A stretch of 64,000 nt of DNA from contig MU859217.1 in assembly GCA_033297205.1 (NCBI GenBank), positions 1-64,000 of the forward strand. The letters are read 5' to 3'. The position numbers and the translations under genes were made by a program. This DNA is from Pseudoneurospora amorphoporcata (taxonomy: Eukaryota > Ascomycota > Sordariomycetes > Sordariales > Sordariaceae). The notes beneath the pieces are model-generated. The model ran no database searches and was not told where the DNA came from. It saw nothing but the letters and a program-made list of their open reading frames with translations. Of this stretch, positions 44,661-56,649 are shown in pieces. Positions within the stretch are counted from its first letter, which is position 1. The number at the start of each line of letters is the position of its first letter.

Positions 44661-45930
44661 ATGCCGGTAAGTTGCCGTTATTTTAGTTGCGCTTGCCCCC
44701 AAAGGCTCGCTGACACCTTCGCAGATCGGAGATTTGCTCGCATCGATAACGGGCGAAAAGCCATCGTCATCATCGACCGCTATGAAAGATGCACCAGCAG
44801 CGTCTAAACGGAAGGCGGACGATGACCTTCGAGGTTCTGCGCCAAAGGCCCCGCGTACCGAGCCCTCGACAAATGGAAGCGCCCGGCCAAATGGAAACGT
44901 AACGAAATCTTCTACAGCGCGCCCCGCTGAGCGACCGACGGAGCGCCCCACAGGAAATGCGAACCCAACACGTCCCGCAGAAAAGACAACTGGCTACACT
45001 GGCACCGCGCAACCACGTTCATCGACGAAACCACCGGCCCCGGTGTCATCTAAGACCACGTCGACACAGTCAAGGGCGGGAGGAACAAGCTCGAATGGGA
45101 ATAAGGCTCCACTCTCGCGACCGCTCGTCAGCCGACCCGCCCTTAGCGCTGCTATAGCCGACTCTGGACCTCTGAAGAAACGTTCGTTTGCAGAGATCAT
45201 GGCAAGGGCTCAGGCCAACCAGCCTATGCTGTCATCTGTTGGGAAAATTCAGCACAAGAAGGTGGAAAGGCAGGTGACCATGAAGGAACGCAAGGAACTG
45301 AAGGCCGAGGAAGCGAAGAAGGGCAAGAAGGATGCAAGGCCACCGATTACCGGGAGGAGCGGTGTGACAGCTGGGCCAACCCGCAATGGCACGAACGGCA
45401 CGACTGCGAACCGTCAGCGGAGTATCACCCCCTCAGCCCCGGCTGGCGCCAAGTCCAAGGCAAGCCAAAATCCCGTCGAAGAGAAAAAGGTGAAGAAGGC
45501 CGCTCTAGCGACGACTGGTTACCAAGGAACAGCACGTCCTCGCCCAGGGGCCACCACCACAAAGCCAGGTGCATCCACCTCTGCAGGCGCAAGCAGGGGT
45601 CGTGGGATGTCCGGTTATGGCGCCTCATTTTCACGTCCCCGGAGACGCGAGGAGGAGGATGAAGAGTTCGACGACTTTATCGAGTACGACGAAGATGAGG
45701 ACGATGGCTACGGCTACGGTCGGCGCGGTGGTTATGAGTCACCGGAAGAGGACGATTCAGACATGGAAGCAGGACTGTCTGATATTGACGCCGAGGAACG
45801 CCGGGCAGAGATGGTGGCTCGCAAAGAAGACATGGAGCAGGAGGCGCTGGAGAAGAGGTTGAAGCGCGAGAAGGAGGCGAGAAAGCAGGCGGCACTTGCA
45901 AAACTCAAGTCCAGGGCCGGAGACCGCTGA
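44661..45930 (+). CDS. spt2: SPT2-like chromatin protein
   Basis: Spt2 is a histone H3-H4-binding chaperone-like protein that works with transcription elongation. Exons 44661-44666 and 44725-45930 give 403 residues; exon 1 holds only ATG CCG, so the protein begins MP and continues IGDLLASITGEKP. The middle is disordered and rich in Thr, Ser, Pro and Lys, with three copies of a TGYxGTAxPR motif. The SPT2 signature is at the C-terminus: an acidic block (EEDEEFDDFIEYDEDEDDG), then SPEEDDSDMEAGLSDIDAEERRAEMVARKED and a basic coiled coil EALEKRLKREKEARKQAALAKLKS. In the known family this C-terminal region binds the H3-H4 tetramer. The two-codon first exon is supported by GTAAGT/GCAG signals and phase. 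Confidence 0.85.
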
Positions 45931-46824
45931 TATGTTGTGGTTGCGTGGCATACCCCCGCCCCTCTTTCTTTTACCTCTGAACTGGGAAGGTTTCGGCGCA
46001 TCGAGATGATTTCAAGGCAGAATTACGTTTTCTGGAGACGGTTTTGCAATGGCGTTGGCTGGAAGAAAGGACGGACACCCAGAAACATTTTGCATCAGCG
46101 TCTGGAGTTTAAGTCATTTTGCGCGGATTCCTTTCATTGGCGGGCGTTGGCTGGCAATAGAGTCCGTCTGACGGGTTATAGTATAGGTTGTCGACACGGT
46201 GTAGCGTATCTAGATATCTGAATACCCCGAGCTTATATTTTGGGTTTTACCTTGGTAAACTTTGTTGACTTACTGCCGTCGTCGAAGCGCGTTATGCGAG
46301 CCACATGATCCAGGCCTTGGTAGATCACCTTGTCGCGGGAGCCTTTGTATGAATGGTAAAGTGATCTCATAGCTACCTACACAGGAGTCGTCCACTGGCC
46401 TTCCATCAAGGTTCTCGTCTTCAACGGGCGGCTCTGACCTGCCGTGGTGCACTTCAGTGCCCTGCAGCTGGCTGACACCTTGTCTTCCGAACTCCACGTT
46501 TTGGACATGGCCTGGATCTGTCAAGAATATATTGACCAATGACGAGTCTTGGAACTGCCCCACCACGGTCTACCACCTTGTGGGTCTCCGCCACTGGAGG
46601 AGCCGCCCGATAAGGAAAGCTAAGGTACTTAGGTAGCCTTTGTTTTTTTTTTATCGGCTTCGAGAGACGTCCGTCCCAGCAGGCAATTCGCATAGGTACT
46701 GAAGCATATACCCAAACCGCACCGTCAATCTCGTCGCCCTTCGTCACCCTACAACATCGAAAAGCCTAATTGCGTCGCCACATATCTCAACTTCCAAGAC
46801 CCTCAAAGGGCCTAAACAACCAGC
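45931..46824. other. Intergenic, spt2 to nsa2
   Basis: About 900 bases. The right part holds the nsa2 promoter; the minus-strand frames at 46270-46747 show no motif. Confidence 0.4.
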
Positions 46825-48004
46825 ATGGTACGGATGTTTTCTATCCTCGAATTTGCCTTCACGTACCATCGCCATCCTTTTTCGACATCCATGACCCCTT
46901 CCAAATACTCAGTGCCAGACCATGCTGACCGACGATTCTCGCAATACAGCCTCAGAACGAATATATTGGTATAGTCCCCTCCAGACCCGACTCGATCACC
47001 GTCGACCTGTTCCCAAGTCCCTAACCGATCATTTCGTTTCGCAGAACGCGCCCAGAAGCTTCACGGTAAGCGTCTGGACACCGAGGAGCGCGCACGCAAG
47101 AAGGCTGCCCGTGAGGGGCACAAGCAGAGTCAGGATGCACAGAACTTGCGCGGCCTGAGGGCCAAGCTCTTCGCCAAGGAGCGTCATGCCCAGAAGATCC
47201 AAATGCGCAAGCAAATCAAGCAGCACGAGGAGCGCAACGTTAAGGGCACCCCCGAGGAGAAGGATCCTTCGAACCCCGTTCCCGCTTACCTGCTCGACCG
47301 TTCGAACCCCACGAGTGCGAAGGCTTTGAGGTACGTCATACAAAATGGAGGATATATGAGAAGCGAATGGCCGATGCGGAGGCGAAGGCGATGGCAGTGT
47401 TCATGGAGGTTGGAGAGGGTCACATATGACGACGAGGGACTGACCCCATTCTTCGCACAGTTCCCAGATCAAGAGCAAGCGTGCCGAGAAGGCCGCTCGT
47501 TTCTCGGTCCCCATTCCCAAGGTCAAGGGTATCAGCGAGGAGGAACTCTTCAAGGTCGTCAAGACGGGCAAGAAGGTGCACAAGAAGGGCTGGAAGCGCG
47601 TCGTCACCAAGCCAACATTCGTCGGGCCCGATTTCACCAGACGCCCAGTCAAGTACGAACGCTTCATTCGCCCCATGGGTCTCCGTTACAAGAAGGCCAA
47701 CGTCACCCACCCTACCCTCAACGTCACCGTCCAGCTCCCCATTCTCGGCGTCAAGAAGAACCCCAGCAACCCCCTTTATACCCAGCTTGGTGTTCTTTCC
47801 AAGGGTACCATCATCGAGGTCAACGTTTCCGATCTCGGTATGGTCACTGCGTCGGGAAAGATTGCCTGGGGTCGTTATGCTCAGATCACCAACAATCCTG
47901 AGGTATGTTTAACACAACCGTTTCCTTTAACTCCGCATAGCCCAAATGCTAACTCGCAATTCCAACAGAACGACGGTTGCCTGAACGCTGTGCTCCTTGT
48001 TTAA
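46825..48004 (+). CDS. nsa2: NSA2, 60S ribosome biogenesis factor
   Basis: Nsa2 acts in late nuclear 60S maturation (27S rRNA processing and early ITS2 steps). Five exons: 46825-46827 (the ATG alone), 46950-46968, 47045-47330, 47461-47902 and 47969-48004, joined to 261 residues, exactly the usual length. The joined start reads [19 protein letters not shown]. The N-terminal coiled part is rich in Lys/Arg ([32 protein letters not shown]), and the C-terminal half is the eS8-related beta domain: [62 protein letters not shown] and [10 protein letters not shown], ending [11 protein letters not shown]. Having the start codon isolated in its own exon, then a 19-nt exon, is unusual but required by phase and by family sequence. 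Acceptor choice at 47461 gives [13 protein letters not shown]. Confidence 0.95.
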
Positions 48005-49647
48005 GGGCATGAAATGAGCGAGAGTGATGGTTTGGTTTGTCTAATTATATGTCTTGTCTCTTGGGCGGCAACTGTAAAGGGATTGCCTTAAATCTGATTT
48101 TGCATCTGGGACAGGCGTCTGGTGTTTGAAAGAGCATTCACAACTCACGGCCGCGCAAAATATCTTGAGTTCAGTTAGGTAGTAGTGGTTAAGATACACA
48201 CACAATCTGCGGTAGAACATATACCCTCTGATCATCTGTTTCAGTCTAGTCATCCCACCTGACTGTTTGGAGTAGATTGGTTACAAACTGTAGGCGATAT
48301 GCTATTCTAGGAAACACTGACACCGTGGTAGCAGAAACAGACCTTGGAAGTGTACGAAAGGCAATGCTGTAAGTCTATTTCGTGCTATGGATGCCCCTTC
48401 GTCTGAGTTGAGCCGAATCCTGTGAGCACTAAACTAACCACAGTGAACACTCAGCCTCCAAAATGGTTACTTGCCACACAGAATCTTCAGTCCTAAGAAG
48501 ATTGTTTGTCTTGTTGAGGTTTGGTAATCGATTCCATCCGTGTGGAGCACTGCAAGAAACAAAGTAAGAGCAACACTTCAACTTGTATCCCAGCTGAGAG
48601 AAAACAGCTCGTGTCATTGTGTATCATGTACGGAGTTCAGAACAAGATTCAATTCTGCTCTCCCACGAGTCGAAACGACGCTCGAGAATCATCAAGTCTT
48701 CATACCAAGATCGGTAAGTAACTTGGGTCTTCAAGTTCATTCGCCATCTCTCAACTGTCCGCCGAGTCTGATATTGTATCAACCAAGAGCTCCTGGAACT
48801 GATACAAGGAGGCGATTTGCCCCATTCCACTCGAATTCAGCTTCAAAGAGCAGTGTCATCGCGATGTATCTTCTCGGATCCTTCGCTTTCACAGGGCTAT
48901 CAAAGCCTTGGAGAGAGAGAATGTGCAAACCACCTCTTCACATGAACCGAGTACCCCGCTGAAACATAGCTGGCATGAGGAAGAACAAGTCTCCAGACTT
49001 GTAGAGCAAGTGGTCGTGATGCGGAGGAACTCTTCTTTGGGAAGATACTGGACTCGTCAGTGAGCTGCTATGAATACCTATCTCACTGCATCAATTGGTT
49101 ATCTACCTGTGAGGTTGATCTGTTGAAGCCGGACCTACTCAGAAACTACTGGAAGTCTCCATATTGTCCCTGGCTCGGATTTCCACCATGATAATTGTTG
49201 ATGTAGGAGGCAGGAAGAACACACCCGTGGGTAAGGCATCCGTTAGTCGTGAAATGAAAATCATCATCTCAGAGCAAAAAACTTCATCTCCCATATGTTG
49301 AGAGTTGTACGACTGATCTCTTCATGGAGACCCAGAGATTTTGAACTTGTTAGCGGAGTTCTGGCGCTTTGGCATATCTCATCACTGATACGTCATGATT
49401 CGGTCGTTCATCTGTAACCCCATGAGGGCTATACTTGCGGTTGAGCTCTTCGCGTAGTGTACGTGTTTGTTTTGGCAGCAGAAGAGATTGTACCAATAAC
49501 ACAATATCCCATTGTTTTCTTGGATCATCTCAGACTCGTTGTCCTGAGATATCGACGTTGAATCACCATCAACAGATACACAACACTGGGTTGAACCTCA
49601 CGGGATCTACGGCCACCAATCTTCAACACGCCTCATCTCACCGAACA
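48005..49647. other. Intergenic, no gene seen
   Basis: 1.6 kb. Frames at 48429-48962 are short, and their translations have no motif or splice pattern I can support. The right 200 bases should contain the promoter of the small Cys-rich gene. Confidence 0.4.
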
Positions 49648-49798
49648 ATGTGCCACAAAGCAGCATGTCCCGTCTGCCGTAAGTTTACTTACCATCCTAT
49701 CACTTCTGTTCCATCCCTTCCATTCTTCCCGGCCGTTCCGCTCCCTCGACATACATCGGTTTGTTGGTTGCCTTTTTTTTTTTTTTTTTTTTCTTTTT

Positions 49799-49840
<42 letters not shown>

Positions 49841-50186
49841 TTGGTGGCATTTGGGAGTTTGCAATCCATCCAACCAAGCAACAAACTAGACTAACCAACG
49901 CAACGAGTTTCTACTCTCACACCCCCCCCCTTCTCTCACCTTTTTGGCATCAATCCTGCTGACTTGCTTCCTCTACTTACCTCTACTATTTACGATATTT
50001 ACCCACTAACACATCCCACCCTCTCACACAGACGGCGCCACCTGGGTAGGCTGCGGCAACCACGTCCCCAAGGTGATGAACAGCGTGCCGAAAGACGAAT
50101 GGTGCAAGTGCGAGCCCAGGATCGAGAAGGAGGGACATCAGTATCCGCCTAAGGGATCGGTGACGGGGGTGTGTATTGTTTCTTGA
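49648..50186 (+). CDS. Small Cys-rich protein (61 aa), function unknown
   Basis: Exons 49648-49678 and 50032-50186 join in phase (31 + 155 nt) to a 61-residue protein starting MCHKAACPVCHGATWVGCGNH, then VPKVMNSVPKDEWCKCEPRI and a short tail ending GVCIVS. The pattern CxxxxCxxC...CGxHVP...WCxCEP matches a small cysteine-rich protein family common in filamentous fungi; a zinc-binding role is plausible but unproven. Six Cys and one His lie in the first 40 residues. The 353-nt intron is long and contains the T-run and GTT microsatellite. The frame ends shortly after KGSVTG, where GTGTGT could be another donor, so the C-terminus may be incomplete. Confidence 0.7.
49772..49841. repeat. Poly-T and (GTT)n microsatellite
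   Basis: About 22 T, a C, seven T, then about 13 GTT units, inside the intron of the small Cys-rich gene. Likely length-variable between strains. Confidence 0.9.
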
Positions 50187-53100
50187 ATCTTGAAGATCTC
50201 TTTTGGTGTTTGGTGTTTGCTTGGGTTTTGAGGTTTGCAAAACACTTTCCCTGTTACCTGTTGCGGTTTGGTGTTCACACAAGATTTGTTTTGGGGTCGT
50301 TTGTCTCTGCTGACGGATGGAAATTTTTGGATAGAGACTCATGGCTGATTCTGGTTGTTCAATGTTTAGGACATGTTATAGTCTGCTTGGTAGCTTGACG
50401 GAGGAGAGGAAGTAGGCTTGAGGTACTTGGTGAAAAGCTGGGTGAGTCAGGACACTTGCTGCGGATCTTTGTATCCTACGTGGACGACATGGGATGCCAT
50501 TCGTGGTGGACTTCATTCCGGCAATTAAGGCACAGAACAGTCCCCGAAACTCAAGTCCTCATGAAGCCAAAGTCTTTGTGCACCTGATGATCCCTTTGCA
50601 TTGAGTTTGAAAGACATACTTGAGTGCTAATTAGGATGACCATGGCGTATGCGTTCTTTCTTGATCAAGTTGTAGGACTTTGTTACCATCTCATCGAGTT
50701 CATCACTGGGCTTCTCATTCGTCGGTTGGTCATGGTGAGATATTATAGAACGTTGAGTGAATATGACGGTATGTGCCCAATTCACACAGCGTATAGTCAG
50801 TCGACTATACATAGATAAATACCAGCCGGAGAAGCCACCTGAGAAATCAGTTGGACTGTAGGCTTTACATGCGTACTGTCATCAATTGCTGCTGTTCTTT
50901 AGGTTTCCACGCGTGGCTGAGTGCCCCATAGATGAAGCTGGAATAAAATCCAAGTTTGGAAGAGAACCCCAAATGCCAAATCCAGGGGTGGGAGCGGGAC
51001 CAATGGATGCACGGAAATGGGGTTCATCGATTTTCCCAAGAACCAGGTGAATACCTCCATGTGGCTGGTTGGATAACGAATGCTTTCCGATGGATGAATA
51101 ATACATAATAGGATCTTCATCCCCCCTCAGTATCAGCCTGCTACAGTTTCATGCATTCACTTTCAGGATTGGCCCCTTTTTGACATTTCAGTTTCTTTTT
51201 GTTTCCGTAAACAATTTTTGGGTGCTGATAGGAAATGCCGAAAGCCTCCTTTGGAAACCTCTCGGCTGCTGAGGTTGGCGAAGGTTCTTTGTCTGGCCTC
51301 GGCTTGCCGTTTTCCCGGTTCCCTTTGTCTTTCCTGTCGTCATGATCGCCGATTACGTAACCCACATGGCTGGGGAAATGGAGGGGTTCGGGGTGTCGGC
51401 GACGGAGACAAGTGCAAAATCTCGAGTTGGCCTGCCAGGGGTATCCTCGCAACTGGCGGGCAGGGCAGTCACAGGCACATGAAACGGATCTCGGCAAAGC
51501 TAGTGTCCGTTCCTGGTCGCCAGCATGATGATGTGTTCGGGCGCCAAGGTTGTCCCTACCAGGCTCGTTCGCGAATCGAGAAGTTCGATAGAACAGCGTT
51601 GTGTTGCGGCTTCGATCCAGAGAGACTCTTTGTCGATACCAACAAAGTCCAACAAATGACAGATGGCTGTCCGAGCAGTCTTTTTTCAATCACAATCTGC
51701 GTCTGCAAAGCTGGGCATGCATGGGCAGCGCGAGGCATTGCTCTTTAGATGCATGAAAATCGCAGCAGCTGATTGGTTGGCTTGGTTACTTGGTAAGTTT
51801 AAATAAGTGGGGCAGGTATAAAACCATAGCCGTCCGTGCCAAAAGATACCTGACAAGGGGGGGATTTTACTTTCGCTCGCGACCACAGTATAGATTGCAT
51901 CCTCGTTGTCTCCGCAGGGTTGCGGTACGAACCTTAAAACTGTGGCCATTTCCATTCCGATAAAAGCAAGCGAAGAGCTCCCGGAAATGGGAAGACGACG
52001 CCCACGTCTAACGAGGGGCAGGCCCAACGAGCAAATCCTGGAGTGCTAGCGGTTGTTAATGTCGCTGATGTGTAATATTATGTACAAGAGCCGAGGGAAT
52101 GGTGATACCCTCGAGTGGACGGAGGTGATCGACTGGCCACCGATCTCTTAGCCTCAGAAAGAGAGTCCGATCTTAATTGGCATTCCCCATGGCCAAGAGG
52201 CCTGGAGGGTGCTTTCGACCCCTTTGAGTCTTTTGGCAATTCTGGTTTGCTTGAGAACTCCACAGCGGTCTTGTCGCAGATTCCTAGCCCTTTCTGTTGC
52301 ATTTTCACAAAATCGCCCGTTTCTGTCTGGTCCGTTACGTATAGTTCCCAGCACCGGTGAAGCATCCTGCCGCTTCGTATCATCGGAAGAAGGGGGCTTT
52401 GTGCCTTGGCAGCCCTTTGTCAGACTTGCAAACACAACAAGCGACCAGTGACCACGCGACATCACCATTTGGGGAATTCTTGGCACACGCAATTGGATGG
52501 ATGCACTTGTGGAGAGTAGTGTGACACCTGCCCTGCCTACGGGGTCAGGTAAATGTCCGGGCGCCCCGCCGCTTGAGTGTGGGGACCAAGTTTTGGCGCC
52601 TCTGCCCGGAATCTCTCAGACGTCGGGGCATTTTGTAATACATGTGTAAAAATGAACAGCCAGGCAACGGCAGACATGACGACTGGATAGAAGACGGAGG
52701 ATTTCTGCGTTTACACTACGCCCCTGTGTAAAAATGGTTGAGGATTTGCAAAAACGCCGGCCAGGCTTCCGCTCTCCTCCCCCCACCTCGCCGTGCAGCG
52801 TCCCAAAACCATCCCAGATCGCAGACGACAATTTCCCAAGATTGGACTAGATCCGCGTATTGTTAGCATTTCCCCCCTGCCCCCTTTGGGAAAAAAAACC
52901 AAAAAGCCGGTTCCCTTTGTTACCCTGCAGCTTTTTTTTACCCCTTGTCCTCCACCCTTCCACCTATTCCCACTCACTTTTCCCCCCTGTTGCCTCGCTC
53001 CAGAACCCGAATCCAGCGCCTCCATTCGCTCCACCGTCCACTCCCTGCTGGGTGCCGGTGTGGGTCCATAGCAGCACCTCAACCCCCCCCCCCCCCCCCC

Positions 53101-53639
53101 CGGTCTGGTGGATTTTCCTTGCTCCCACCAAAGCACCCAGATCGATATCGAAGGTACCTCTACGTCTAGGCTGGAATTGGCCGCCCTTTTATAACGAGCT
53201 CATCTCCAGTAAAACTTTTCCCTTTGGCCTACCTTTTGCGTTTCTCATTGCCCTTTTTCGCTGTTGGTTGTTCTTCTTGTTGCTGTCGCTGTCGCCTTGC
53301 TTGCCCCGTGCACCTGGCTGTCAACTGTTCTCGGTTCGGGCTTCGCATCACAGCGCCATCTACTGCACCTACCAGCACCCACCAACCATCGCTGCTTGTC
53401 CTCTACCGCCTTTGTTGTCAACCACGCCAACGACCTGAACAACACTGCGAAACATACCCCTTCTTCGCCCGTAGTTCCTGGATTGGTGGAGTTGCTATCG
53501 TGGTCGCGCCTGTTGGATCCGAAGAAAACCCACAGCCTTAGGCATTTGTCTTGTATTTTCGGGCCGTCAAAGCAGTCCTACCGTCCAGCCTTGTACCTGA
53601 TTCTCGACTCCGAGTCTCGCCCCCAGAACCGAACAAACG
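50187..53639. other. Gene-poor region with CT-rich leader
   Basis: 3.4 kb without a gene I can support. The longest frames (51141-51689 minus, 51218-51748 plus) overlap one another and show neither conserved motifs nor splice structure. From 52700 to 53639 the + strand is strongly C/T-rich with a run of about 17 C (53085-53101), reading as promoter and long leader of the PAP2 gene; frames there are compositional. Confidence 0.4.
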
Positions 53640-55113
53640 ATGGCGGTCGGAGCCTTTTTGGAGCCCGCCATTGTGGTGAGTTTCCTCGCCGGCGGTACCC
53701 TCGTCAACCGCAACACTACCTACTCAAGCTCAACTGCCTCGAGCCGGAGAGCTTCTTGGAACCCGCTCGATCAGACCGACCCTGAAGCGCAACCATCAGC
53801 ATCGCTTCTGAAGGACGAATTCGAAGGAGGCAGGAAAGCCAAGGTCGAGGAGGATGAGTACGCCGGTGATGGCAGGAGGCCGTGGAGTCCATCACGATCC
53901 AGTTCGTCGTCGACGGTAGTAGAGAACCAGACTGCCGAAAAGGGTCTCCCATACGGAAAGAGGTTCCGCACGTTGAAGTTTATGGGCTGGGAACGTGATG
54001 TTGTCACGCCGAATACCGAGATCCATCGCGACCGATTCCTGAGCCGCGTCCTGCGCAAGTTCCCCTTCCTCGTTGAGGTGTGGTATTGGGCTCTGATCTA
54101 CTGGGTATGTAACTCCAACACTTTAGACATGCTGTCGCGTATGTCGCGTCGCATCACGACCCCCACGCATACGAGTCGAAACTAACGGTGCCATGACAGG
54201 TCTACCAACTTGGACGGGCCTTCACAGCTGTAACCCTCAAGGCCGACACGGTCGACACTGCTCGCGAGCATGCCCTTCAAATTATTCACATAGAGCAGCG
54301 CCTGCGCATCTTTGTTGAGCCCATCATCCAGGGCTGGTTCCTTGGACACCCGACAATCCTCAAGTGGACGAACCGAACCTACTCCTTCATCCACATCCCC
54401 GGCACCATTCTCTTCCTCATCGTCCTCTTCTACGTCACCACCACTCGCCCTCGGGCCCGCATCCACGAGAACCACGGTGGAGGCGCTATTGTCCGCGACT
54501 GGCGCAACTTCGTCACCCACTTTGGCCCAGATGTGTACGAGCGCCGAAGACGTACCATGGCCATGTGCAACCTTTTGGCCTTTATCGTCTTCACCTTCTG
54601 GCCCTGCATGCCGCCCAGGCTCCTCAGCGACCCCAACTACAACGGCGAGGACGCGAAGGAGGCCAAGTTGTATGGCTTTGTCGATACAGTGCACGGAAAG
54701 GATGGTGATAGCAGTGTCTGGACTACCAACAAGTTCTGCAACCAATACGGTATGTTTGATGTTTGACCCTGCACTCGCAACGAACTAGTTGTGCTAACTC
54801 TCTTGTCTTCTCAGCTGCCATGCCCTCCCTCCACTTCGGATACTCTTTTCTCGTCGGCCTCACCATTGCCACCGTTCCCCTCAGGAGACAGGGCCGCTTC
54901 GGCTGGAAGAGACTCGTCGCCATTTTCACCGGCATGATTTACCCTGGCATCATCCTTACCGCCATCATCGCGACTGCCAACCACTTCGTTTTGGATGCGG
55001 TAGCCGGAGCTTGCGCTTGCTTGATCGCCTGGAAGTTCAACCACGTGCTTCTTAACCTCCTCCCCATTGAGGACTGGTTCCTGCACTTCCTCAGGATGCA
55101 CAAGCCCAGCTAA
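53640..55113 (+). CDS. PAP2-superfamily membrane enzyme, IPC-synthase/AUR1-like
   Basis: Exons 53640-54104, 54200-54749 and 54815-55113 give 437 residues. After a polar N-terminal part there are about six hydrophobic segments, including LVEVWYWALIYWVYQLGRAF, FIHIPGTILFLIVLFYV, LLAFIVFTFWPCMPPRLL, FGYSFLVGLTIA, IYPGIILTAIIA and the terminal HFVLDAVAGACACLIAW. The phosphatase-type active-site motifs C2 (MPSLHFG, H345) and C3 (ANHFVLDAVAG, H395 and D399) are in place; the first Lys/Arg motif of classic PAP2 enzymes is not evident. This layout matches the PAP2_3 group that contains inositol phosphorylceramide synthase, but the SLHFG loop and surroundings differ from AUR1 itself, so the substrate is uncertain: a lipid phosphate or phosphosphingolipid transfer is inferred. 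A Gln/Ser/Asp-rich stretch near residues 20-100 is probably disordered. Confidence 0.78.
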
Positions 55114-55656
55114 ATCAGCAACCAGTCCCAAAGTCTCGGAGGACGAGACGAGACGGTTGACGTGATGACTGGTTTCAGCACTGTTCGAAGTTTTGTGGAA
55201 CAAGGAGCCCACATGGCTACCACAGCAATCACAACATCGAACAACAAACATTTTGTGTACAGCGGTGATATGTAATCTTTTAACGAATGGTCTCAAAGCG
55301 AACGAACGAACGGGCTGGGTCGAAATATGGGTTTATAAGGGTACTCTCTCGCTACAGATGGCCGGGGCCAGGACCACCTTTCTATTTCTTCCCATGTCGG
55401 AAGGGAATCTTAAGGAAGAGGAAGGCCTACGAGCACGAGCACACACACAACACCGAAGAGATGGGAGGCGGCGTTTTTCCTCACTCTCGTTACCGGGTTT
55501 CATCATATACCCCCATTCTTACTGCATGTAATACCAGTACACTCACGGATCATGATACCCTCTCATGCTTTTTATCCTGGAGGGAATTCTATGTACATAA
55601 ACTTAATTTGAATTTTTCGAACGGCCACAAACAGACCATCGTTCCTCATATTGCTT
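55114..55656. other. Convergent 3' intergenic region
   Basis: About 540 bases between the PAP2 gene and the next, minus-strand gene. No feature seen. Confidence 0.45.
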
Positions 55657-56649
55657 TCACTCATCATCTATGACTATGCATGACTGCCCCTTTTCACCAT
55701 CACAGCCTGGCTTCTGAGGCCTCCCCTCCTTAGCCCATCGAAACGAAATCTCCACAAGATCGCGATACCCCCGGAGGTGCATCATTTGCAAGTACCGATC
55801 CAGCTCCTCGTCCGTCCGTCCTTTATCAAGCAAATCAACCGGCAGCGTCACCACCGTTGGGTTATGCTTCTCAGAAGAAGCAGTAATGTTGTTGTCCTCC
55901 CACCTAATCTGCACTTTCTCCAGATAAACCTGCCAACCTTCAAGCAAAGCCCTTTGGTAGTACCCTTCGGCATCGATAACACTGAGAGTAGCATCGTCAT
56001 CATCATCACTGATATCGTCATCAAAGGGATCATCATCAACCTCAACAGCCTGATGATGCGTCCACCTCCCTTCCTTCCGCATCCCCCTCATTCCCCTCCG
56101 CTCCATCTCCCTCTCCCTCTCCTCCCTCATTCCCACCTTTCTCAACCTCTCCCTCTCCCTCTTCGCCTCTTCCAACCCCGCATGGTACTCCAAAACCTGC
56201 CTCCTGATCCCCTCCCTCAACCCCCGGTGGAAAGCCTCCACGGGCTTCCGTGAAGCGACGGAAAGAACCACCTGGAAGGCGGATAGAGGGGGCAGAGGAG
56301 GGATGTCACCACCGCCGAGACCGAGATCTTCAACACTCTGCCCCTGGTGCTGGGGCTTTGGCTTTGGCTTTGTCAGATTGGCATTGGCCAGGAGGGGCCA
56401 GGGCCGGAGGGGGGCAGGCGGGGGCGGGGGTGAGTATGAGTCCTCGACTGTTGGGAGAACTTCTTGAGCTGCAGAAGAAGAAGACGGCTCGGGATAGGGC
56501 GAAGGGGTTATAGGGTTGGTGTTGGTGTTGGTATTAGGGGTGATCTCGTGGAGAAGGGCACGGAAGGTGATGCCTTCTGTTTCGGACCAGGGGATGGTAA
56601 GGTCTGGTAAGGGCTTCTTGGCCGGAGGGGGGTTTTAAATCGTTGCCAT
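55657..56649 (-). CDS. Protein of unknown function, apparent stop at codon 5
   Basis: I do not recognise the family. One frame runs from ATG at 56649 to 55657 (331 codons) and is open apart from TAA at codon 5 (56637-56635). Reading through gives MATI-stop-NPPPAKKPLPDLTIPWSETEG and then a Pro/Ser-rich disordered part, a helical segment SAFQVVLSVASRKPVEAFHRGL, a long Arg/Glu-rich coiled coil (EEAKRERERLRKVGMREER), an acidic DDDPFDDDISDDDDD block, and a conserved-looking C-terminal part AEGYYQRALLEGWQVYLEKVQIRW, LPVDLLDKGRTDEELDRYLQMMHLRGYRDLVEISFRWAKEG. No other in-frame ATG occurs before about residue 178. Either the start is elsewhere (an unseen upstream exon or non-ATG start), or the gene is broken. 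CAA to TAA would restore MATIQNPPP, a C-to-T change. The long intact frame argues the protein is, or until recently was, made. Confidence 0.6.

Noticed and set aside
51141..51748. Overlapping 180-codon frames on both strands
   Set aside because: They mirror each other; no recognisable domain and no good start context.
54182..54745. 187-codon minus-strand frame under the PAP2 gene
   Set aside because: Antisense shadow of exon 2.
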